64,000 nt of DNA from Trichobilharzia regenti. Taxonomy: Eukaryota; Platyhelminthes; Trematoda; Strigeidida; Schistosomatidae. The position numbers and the translations under genes are program-made. A model generated the notes under the pieces. That model saw nothing but the letters and a program-made list of their open reading frames with translations. It did not search any database and was not told where the DNA came from. This document shows, in pieces, positions 57,076-64,000 of this stretch (positions are counted from its first letter, which is position 1; every line of letters starts with the position of its first letter). The stretch lies in the NCBI GenBank assembly GCA_944472135.2, contig OX235265.1:45109459-45173458 (forward strand), given 5' to 3'.

Positions 57076-58465
57076 GTACAACTCACTGACTGGTAGGTCT
57101 CCATTTCAGGTCTTGGAGGTGATATTACTCAGCGTATATCCAGTTCATCTCCGTTTTCTTTGTCATTTATGTTAAGCAATATATAGTTGAGTGGTTTGTT
57201 ATCAGAGTTCCTTTTTCATTATCCTTTCTTACTGACCATCTAACCTTTAGTATGGAGAGAATATAGGTGTTGATGGAAGTCTACAGAAGTCTTTCGGAAA
57301 GTGTATCAGTGAGGCACATATTAAATCTCTGAACCATATGAAAACACCGATATCACAATTTAAATTGATTTTGTATGATAGAAGTAACTCAGATAGAATT
57401 TATATTGCATTACCATTTTACTTTTATCAATGTTAAGTGTAATCTCTAAATCACTGTTATGTAATGCTTCTCTTTAATAATCACCTTGAACAGTTATACT
57501 CACTTACTTATTCACAGGTTGAACAATCATGTTTCAGACATCTATAAAACACAAAATAATTGAGCAAAGAATACCCTTCTCAATAAATTCCTCTTCTGGC
57601 TCTACAATTATATATATATATTTTTTATATATACATAGAATATTCTAGATTAGTAGTCAATAACAGTGTTGGTCTCTTTAAATAATATCGACTTGTAAAA
57701 TAAGATCAATGGAATTACAGTTTGTTAAAGATGCTTAAATAATAATGATAAAGATAGAATATCAATTAAAATTAGGAAAATTCCACAAAAATTGAGGTTC
57801 ATTCAAACCTAGATGGCCAGTGTAAAGATAATGTCTGAACTAACTTCTTTTGGATGTATAAGTTAGGCCTCTTAATGTGGATCCCAACAGCTTCAGCAAT
57901 ATTTAAGGCGAAGTTAAGATCTGCTGGTATGCGGTAAATAACTCTGAAAGCCTGGTTAACGTCAATCTTGTGTTCTGTATCCACAAAATGAGATGGAATG
58001 GCGCTGAGAATACGTTTTTTGTCTTTTGCTTGACCACTCAGGGTGATGTTCGGAAATTCGACGAGAAACACGCATAATTGTACGGCCTATGTAACCATGC
58101 TTTCAGGGTTATTTACCGAATACCCACGAATCTAAATTTCGCCTTAATTGTTCTACTACTAAATATTGATGGGGCTGTGGGGATCCATATTAAGAAGTCT
58201 AAGTTGTGCATCCAGAGGAAGTTAGTTCAGACATTATCATTACCTTGGTCATGTAGGTTTGAATGATCCTCAATTTTTGTGGAAATTTCCCTAATTTTAG
58301 TTGATATTCTATTTACTTTTATATCTTTATTATTATAATAATTCAAATATTCAATGTATATAAACACATATATATTTGTAGAGCCAGAAGAGGAATTTTT
58401 TTAAACTATATTCTTTGCTCAATTATTTTGTGTTTTATAGAAGTCTGAATGAACATTTTCGCTAT
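57076..58465 (-). repeat. 1.39-kb inverted repeat, right arm
   Basis: Mirror of 51,222-52,612: RTE end on the minus strand (57,076-57,335), minus-strand PLE C-terminus (57,525-58,071; frame ending SLHWPSRFE), head-to-head plus-strand PLE C-terminus (58,078-58,263) and tail. Small differences from the left arm include a changed stretch near 57,440-57,480. Confidence 0.85.
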
Positions 58466-58659
58466 GCTTAAATATTCCCCATCAAACTCATTTAGTCTTG
58501 AAACAAAAAGTCTGTGGATAAATACTGAATCTGTACACTGGTTACCTACAGAGAAGTAATCGTTTCGGTGTCATGTAATGCTTGGTGCTGAATGAATTCT
58601 ACAAGGCAACTTTGAAATATGGTTATTAAGCGCACCTTGATTCAGTAGGGACTCCTGTC

Positions 58660-58990
58660 AATCTCATATCACTTCCAATGCCTAATTTTGTGGATGGTGA
58701 TTAGCATTGAAATCTAGGATGCATATTTCGTTCCATTTGGGGCTCGTCATCTGCATGTGTCTGAATTCTTAGTGAGTCATGGTGTTTCCATTGAGACTAT
58801 AATCCATTTTCAATCTTTTCAAATGTCAAAGCACTATTCGTTAGGTTATTATTATTTCCTTTAATTCCTGAAGGAACATAAAGCTTCAGTAGCACGTCTC
58901 TATTGCGTTCGGTCCTCTGCTAAAGTTTTCACCTGGCTCCACTTCTTCATTCGTTAGGTTACTTGGCATGAATTGCACATCCTATATTCC
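58660..58990 (-). mobile_element. Smα-like element carrying an RTE insertion
   Basis: Minus strand: distal part, ribozyme-like block (ATGACGA, GCCCC, TGGAACGAAATATGCATC) and decayed head. Interrupted at 58,849-58,948 by a short RTE end. Confidence 0.6.
58849..58948 (-). mobile_element. 100-bp RTE LINE end with 13-bp target duplication
   Basis: Just the last 100 bp of the RTE LINE, in minus orientation with an ATT-repeat tail at its left. ATTCGTTAGGTTA flanks it at 58,836-58,848 and 58,949-58,961. A dead-on-arrival insertion into an older Smα-like copy. Confidence 0.9.
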
Positions 58991-59179
58991 ATTGCTGGCC
59001 GCACTACCAACCAAACAACAACATCATGTTAATCCTTAGACATCGTAGAGCAGTCTGACTGATATATGTACAGTTTTAGTATTAGCCTAATTGCCACTCA
59101 CCTTCAAAGAGTACTTAATCGAAAGTTTAGCATAAACAAAGATCAGGAACCGATTCCATACGTATTAATGTATTCATTT

Positions 59180-59605
59180 TTTCAGACCTTTATCAACTAA
59201 CAACTGTCTTCGCTGGCTCTATACTGAAGATCAGATGGCCGGGACGGAAAGAATCACCAACAAGAAACTATGTGAAGGAACAAACAAAGCAAGAACCAAT
59301 CGCCCAACAATAGCAAATATGCAGGAGAGAGTGGAGATGGATTGGACACTCGCGGCTGAGGAGGCCACTGGGTGACATCGCCTGCGCGTCAGGCCATTGC
59401 TCGAGTGGAACCAGGTCGAAAGGGAATCGGCGAGTGGGACGTCAGTGCAAGGGTGACATGGAGGAGATGGTGTGAAGAGGAGTTGGAACAGTATGGACTA
59501 ACATGGATGCAGGCGAAAGGTACAGCAGAAGACAGAAGCAAATGGAGACGTGCAGTTGAAGCCCTATGTTCCACTAGGAACCCAAGGGAACAATAATAAA
59601 AATAA
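59180..59605 (+). mobile_element. RTE LINE end with 14-bp target duplication
   Basis: 5'-truncated copy. Frames give LRWLYTEDQMAGTERIT-like, NKARTNRPTIANMQERVEMD-like, then 59,372-59,596 open: RVTWRRWCEEELEQYGLTWM, QAKGTAEDRSKWRRAVEALC, STRNPREQ and a TAA inside the AATAAT tail. The LINE thus has almost no 3' UTR. TAATGTATTCATTT lies at 59,166-59,179 and 59,606-59,619. Confidence 0.92.
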
Positions 59606-59619
59606 TAATGTATTCATTT

Positions 59620-59650
59620 AATAGACGCAGATAGGAAGAAATTCAAGCGA

Positions 59651-59690
<40 letters not shown>

Positions 59691-60591
59691 GTTGTCTAAG
59701 TATAAAAGAATTCTTCCCCATTACTCACACATTCATCTTTTAAGCTACCAGTGAATGAATGAATGATGTTGATAAGCATACTGACACTTCTTTTGTAACA
59801 TACTCAGTGCGATTGTTGGTTTCTTCTCTTTTGGCCATGCTTTTTTTTCTTTTCAGTGACATAATATTTATACATACATACATACATAGGCGTAAATTGT
59901 TTCTCTCCACCATTACTGATATCTTTGACAGAGAACAAACTTTTAAATAATTGGAAAGAATATTTGGCTTCAGAAGCATTTCACTTATGTGGTTCTATAT
60001 CAATAACCTACAGTGACTAGGAAGGAGAAGGACAAGAAGATAAAAAAACCGAAGGGGAAATTATTCTTCTCTTCTAAACAACCAAAGAGTGAAAACTAAT
60101 AAATTATCACCACAATGGAAGATATTTCACACTGAATACCTATAAGGAATATAAACTGATAGGGTTATATGTTAATATAGCCATAAAATGAAAGAGAGAA
60201 ATACGAATAATTGATATGACCCACCATGGATAATTACACTGATAAGCAGAGGATAATTATCGAGTGGTTAGATTCGTTTGTAATCAAAAGAAACGAAACT
60301 TAAATCTATGAACTTTATTCATATCAATGATCATTATTATTATTAGTTGTAGTATTTAGATAATGAATCTCAATTTTGATGGCTTTACCTAACTTAGTTA
60401 ATGGTTGATAATACTGACTATTGGAGTGATTATTGGTGCTCACCTAATTCATTTAAATTAAAGGCAGCCGACAAAATTAAGTCTTTTATCAGAGATTTTG
60501 CGTTCATTATTGGATGTACGTATTCAGTATTTCAAAACTGAAACTATCAAACAGTATCATTTCAGTGATATTTACATTTTCCATCCCTTCA
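59620..60591. other. Unassigned DNA with AT microsatellite
   Basis: (AT)n at about 59,655-59,689 and a CATA run near 59,872-59,888; no gene or family recognised. Confidence 0.5.
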
Positions 60592-60710
60592 AGTTTTGAG
60601 TGGAACTCAGGGCTCCAAGTTCGAGTTCTGAAATTTCAGTAGCAGTGGTTTTGATTTTTTCTAGGATAGTCAGGTCATTACTCTCCGTAATGGGTTTACT
60701 ACCGGCTAGC
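60592..60710 (-). repeat. SINE-1 end and body, diverged
   Basis: Plus-strand CATCCCTTCAAGTTTTGAG, GGAACTCAGGGCTCC and TTTCAGTAGCAGTGGTTTTG give the inverted SINE-1 3' half. It ends where HS-C begins. Confidence 0.55.
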
Positions 60711-61437
60711 TTGTTGGAGGCAATCGGCCACAGGAAGCCTTGGATCTAGATTTCGTCCCAGTTGACACTCACCAGTCAGCAAAGCGTATCTGCAACCTTC
60801 AAGGAATTCATGTTCCTTCTGAGATTCGAACCCACGTCATCCAGTTCTGCAGTCAGAGACATTACCACTGAGCTATACGGGCTTTCGACTGACCTCCTGT
60901 AGGACTGTTGTGGATAATTTCATTGGGCAATAGTAACTGGTGTAAGGTTTTCAGTCCTTTATTTGGGCAGACTGAAATCTATCAGCCAAGTTTGTAGTGT
61001 GGCCACCATTCTAGGTAGCGTACCATCATAGTGTACTTCAAATTTTCGATATTAGATGTTTAGTAGCAGTTGACAGAAACCCTTTTACCTAGGTCTCCTG
61101 CTGGTTGGCACTCGTCAGTAAGTCATATCTACGACCTTGGGGGAACTGCAGCACTGGGTGACGCGGGTTCGGATCTCAGAAGGGACATAAATTCCTTCGA
61201 GGTTGCAGATACGCATCGCTGATTGGTGAGTGTCAACTGGGACGAAACCTAGATCCAAGGCTTCCAGTAGCCGATTGCCTCCAACCATCTAACATCAACA
61301 ATTCATTGTGCACCACGATGGTGGGCCACATAGAATGGTGGCCACGTTGTAAACTTGACTGATGAAATTCAGTCTGCACCAAACAAAGGACTAGACATAT
61401 TACTCTACTTACTGACTAGTGCCCAATCACTGTGTCA
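60711..61437. mobile_element. HS-C tandem plus inverted unit
   Basis: Minus-strand partial unit (60,711-60,930) runs in tandem into a second minus-strand unit (to about 61,148; period about 345 bp). It then flips to a plus-strand unit from the head (GTGACGCGGGTTCGGATCTC) through the ribozyme-like block to the distal end at 61,437. Tandem and foldback arrangements coexist in one insertion. Confidence 0.75.
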
Positions 61438-61847
61438 TTAGAAGTTTGCCTGTATACAGCTTAGGAAATCGGATTCTTCCTAACATGTAAATATAATCGG
61501 TTAAGCAGCTGAATCACAGTGATATATTCTTTGTAATGCAAATAATTTATATTCGATGTTTCTTTGTTCAGACAAGTGAGTTTTTGATAGCCTGAATTTA
61601 TTGAGAGCGGGATTTTTTTTCTATGGAGTTCATTAGCCACATTTAGTTAATCATGTGAAATGGTTTTAAGAATTATGAATGAGGACATCTAATGTTATGA
61701 CAGTTGTGACACTCCTGATGATATCTAAAAGCATCTTTAGATACGGTCACATTTAATTGTCATAACACTTGTGCACCTAATTTGTTTATAGCGAAATATA
61801 TAAGCTAAAAAGATTCTAGATTTGTAAACTATATTTAAATTGCCCAT
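61438..61847. other. No recognised feature
   Basis: Unassigned AT-rich DNA. Confidence 0.4.
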
Positions 61848-61849
61848 AG

Positions 61850-62165
61850 CAGTTAGCGATTATTGAAAACGCCAAACAGCTGTCTTCTCCCAGTTTGGTA
61901 GTCTTTAGCATTACACATACAGGATCTCACTGAGAATTGGGTGAAGGGCTTTCAGGTTACGAGACAGAGCTGTCTAACCATTCAGCTACTTGAGCAGAAA
62001 TCCATTGACATTTGAACTCTAATCTCTCTCTCTCAATTCGTGATATTAGCGCTACCGTCACCCAATGCCATCGATGAGCATCCCCTTCAGCTTGAAATGT
62101 TTAACCTCAGTGGACGCGACTTATCAATCCGACTTCAGAATATCCATCCACTAGCCATCAACGAG
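61850..62165 (-). repeat. HS-A/HS-B relative, strongly diverged
   Basis: Plus strand reads as an inverted old copy: CAAACAGCTGTCTTCTCCC, TTTGGTAGTCTTTAGC, head TTCAGGTTACGAGACAGAGC, CCATTCAGCTACTTGAGC, body CAATTCGTGATATTAGCGC, CACCCAATGCCATCGATGAG. Confidence 0.5.
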
Positions 62166-62378
62166 TTAGAGATTGAGATTATGAATTAATTCTGCGGGGG
62201 TTTGAACTGATTTCAGCTTAAATTTTGTCAGGCAACAACATCAGTTTTCACTAATGTTGAACCGATGGCGGTTCGTGGAAACACCTCCATTAAAATTCAA
62301 GGAAATGACTGTAAATTAAGTTGAATTTTTGTCAGTCGTACTTTGTAATGTTTTTTTCCCAACAGATTAGATCACTTG

Positions 62379-62627
62379 GTATTAGATGGTTGGAGGCAAT
62401 AGGCTACTAGAAGCCCTACCTGACCTAGGTTTCGTGCTAACTGGCACTCAACGGTCAGAAAAGTTTATCTGCAATTTCGAAGGAATTCATGTCCCTCCTG
62501 AGATTCGAACCCGCGTCAACCAGTGGGGCTGCAGGCAGAGACGTTACCACTGAGCTACTTGGGCTTGCGATTGACTTCCTGTAGGATGTTTTAATCGCAC
62601 ACTTGTGAGTAACTGGTGTAATGTGTG
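62379..62627 (-). mobile_element. HS-C element with tandem junction
   Basis: Minus-strand half unit with a good head (B-box-like GGGTTCGAATCTC on the element strand; TAGCTCAGTGG) followed by CACACTTGTGAGTAACTGGT, the start of a next unit, so it spans a unit boundary. Confidence 0.72.
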
Positions 62628-62769
62628 TAGATTAGATTAGATCAATTAAAATTGTATTAGTGTTTTATAAATATAGTAATAGTAATATTTAATTCAATTA
62701 TAGATTTTCCCGTCGATTAATTAAACCGAAGTGCTCAGTCTCAGGTTGATATGTCGGCTTCTTGTGCAG

Positions 62770-62940
62770 AGGTGGCTCTCCTGCCCAAATGGCCTAGTGG
62801 ATAACGCTTTGGCATTTGAAACTATGCGCACTGGATTCGACCCTCGATGGGGAATGCAGGTACATCCAGTTGGCTGACGGGTCCAAAATAGGACGAAATG
62901 CGCGTTGTCCTGGATTCCATTATTAGTCACCATCCACCAA
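62770..62940 (+). mobile_element. Smα-like element, best copy
   Basis: A-box-like TGGCCTAGTGG (62,790-62,800), B-box-like GGATTCGACCC (62,833-62,843), then the hammerhead block and GGATTCCATTATTAGTCACC. The order and sequence match the described Schistosoma Smα type (pol III head followed by hammerhead). The distal part is missing after about 62,940. Confidence 0.8.
62864..62915 (+). ncRNA. Hammerhead ribozyme motif, Smα type
   Basis: Stem I ATCCAG (62,864-62,869) pairs with CTGGAT (62,910-62,915). Core CTGACGG (62,874-62,880; last base G instead of A), stem II GTCC/GGAC (62,881-62,884, 62,891-62,894), GAAA (62,895-62,898), very short stem III, cleavage site GTC ending at 62,909. A four-base TTGG sits between stem I and the core. 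Recognisable but probably weak or inactive. Confidence 0.72.
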
Positions 62941-64000
62941 GTAGTAGGAATAGTTTAAAGCTGGCTTTTAACTCAAATCTCAATACTTTAATTATGAAAA
63001 AAAAGAGCACGAGTTATACAAAGAATTGCGCATGATTATTGTATAGAGTATTTATAAACACACTGGTCGAAAAAGTTGAATAGGATTTCCTTCAAGGATT
63101 GCCTTCAAGCATTTCCTATTATCAATAAATGATGATATAATTACTCAACAGTTTTACTGATTTTTTTTGTGGTTTTCTACATCTTCCTTATTCTGATCTG
63201 TTATGAATAAAGTTGATTTTACATAATGTGAACGTTGTTCAATGTAAATTTTAATTTACCAGCAGATAAGAGATAGGGATCATTATTTATGTGGTATTTT
63301 GGTAAATGAAAAGGGTATATGGAAATAATGGATTTTACTGCGTTATTATTATTATTATTACTATTATTATTATAATCCAGAATGTGAACTTTATTATATT
63401 AGTGTCCTTAATGCTTAAGGCATTTCAGAGCTCTATTTAATTTCAACGTTATTTCTATTAAAATGTGGGTTATCACAGTGTTTATCACAAATACCTCTCA
63501 GCAGGGGATCATCATCACCATCATCATCATCATTAGTGTATTGGTTATAGCAGTAATAAGAACAGGGGTAAAATGTTTTAGGTAAAAGTGAAAACTTAAG
63601 CAAAATGGTTATATAGATCACCTGTGTGTTGTATATGCTGACCATTCGCTGTATTCACTGTTTATCATTTCACTCTCTCAAATATCCTAGTGATGTGCAC
63701 TCTCATGTTTGTTTGTTTGGTGTGTGTGTGTGTGTGTGCGAGTGAGCGTTGGTATGCCTTGCATAATAAATGTGCTTATAAACCCCGAAAATTACGTCAC
63801 GTGTCTGCTAAATTTATCTACATTGAAGGGAATATGCATATACTAGATAGATTATGCAGGCATTTACTTACTTACTTACTTACTTTATAAGGGGGGCTAC
63901 TGAAAGGATGGCGAATACACACACAGGCATCGATAATATATAGATAAGGTAAAAACAATTTCCACATAGGATGGTTTATTCATTATCAGGAAGGGTGTCG
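62941..64000. other. Unassigned DNA, several microsatellites
   Basis: TTA run about 63,344-63,371, ATC/CATC run about 63,508-63,535, GT run about 63,718-63,738 and TTAC run about 63,861-63,885. No gene or repeat family recognised. Confidence 0.5.

Noticed and set aside
62864..62915. Active hammerhead ribozyme
   Set aside because: Motif and stems are clear, but the invariant final A of the CTGANGA box is G and there is a four-base insertion after stem I. No copy in the window is free of such lesions, so I call motifs, not activity.
63690..63890. Membrane peptide gene at the right end
   Set aside because: The frame includes a GT microsatellite and a TTAC run; nothing else supports it.

Overview
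The window reads as repeat-dense, AT-rich intergenic or intronic DNA from a flatworm, most likely a schistosome (blood fluke). The reasons are a tRNA-headed short element with a hammerhead-ribozyme core like the Schistosoma Smα family (62,770-62,940), many 3' fragments of an RTE-clade LINE of the SR2/Perere-3 kind, and Penelope-like elements (PLEs) whose reverse transcriptase is joined to a GIY-YIG nuclease. I found no host protein-coding exon I could name, no rRNA, no free-standing tRNA gene and no CRISPR array.

Nearly everything recognisable is a retroelement. My labels are as follows. PLE: one long ORF at 54,211-55,821 plus about ten broken or folded fragments. RTE: about thirteen truncated LINE pieces. 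SINE-1 and SINE-2: tRNA-headed SINEs that share a head but have different bodies. HS-A, HS-B, HS-C and Smα-like: four short families with a pol III A/B-box head followed by a hammerhead-like core (CTGANGA, stem II, GAAA, then a GTC or ATC site). HS-A has a tandem period near 409 bp and HS-C near 345 bp.

Layout. 1-7 kb: SINE-1, HS-A and HS-B copies. 7.8-9.3 kb: an HS-B mini-hairpin and a PLE fragment. 10.8-17.8 kb: HS-A, HS-B, Smα-like and SINE copies, with SINE-2 nested in an RTE. 19.2-20.1 kb: the longest RTE reverse-transcriptase remnant. 21.3-32.3 kb: HS-A, HS-B and SINE-1 copies, plus an RTE endonuclease fragment at 24.6-25.1 kb. 32.3-37 kb: RTE and PLE in an inverted-repeat arrangement. 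38-50 kb: decayed minus-strand PLEs, HS-C copies and a 0.66-kb PLE palindrome. 51.2-58.5 kb: a 1.39-kb inverted repeat enclosing the best PLE. 58.6-63 kb: Smα-like, RTE (two with clear target-site duplications) and HS-C copies.

Two relationships tie the elements together. First, SINE-1 ends in the same sequence as the RTE LINE, and its middle also resembles the DNA just upstream of an RTE endonuclease start, so SINE-1 looks like an RTE-dependent SINE assembled from LINE ends. Second, hammerhead-bearing elements and PLEs share an unusual insertion form: a reverse-complemented copy of the element's own tail, then a 5'-truncated body, then the tail in normal orientation. I count this in roughly a dozen short elements and in five PLE loci, but in no RTE or SINE-1/2 copy. 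That suggests PLE machinery mobilises the hammerhead elements and that the foldback is a signature of PLE integration. No hammerhead in this window is free of lesions, so the ribozyme calls rest on shared architecture and stem pairing, not on demonstrated activity.
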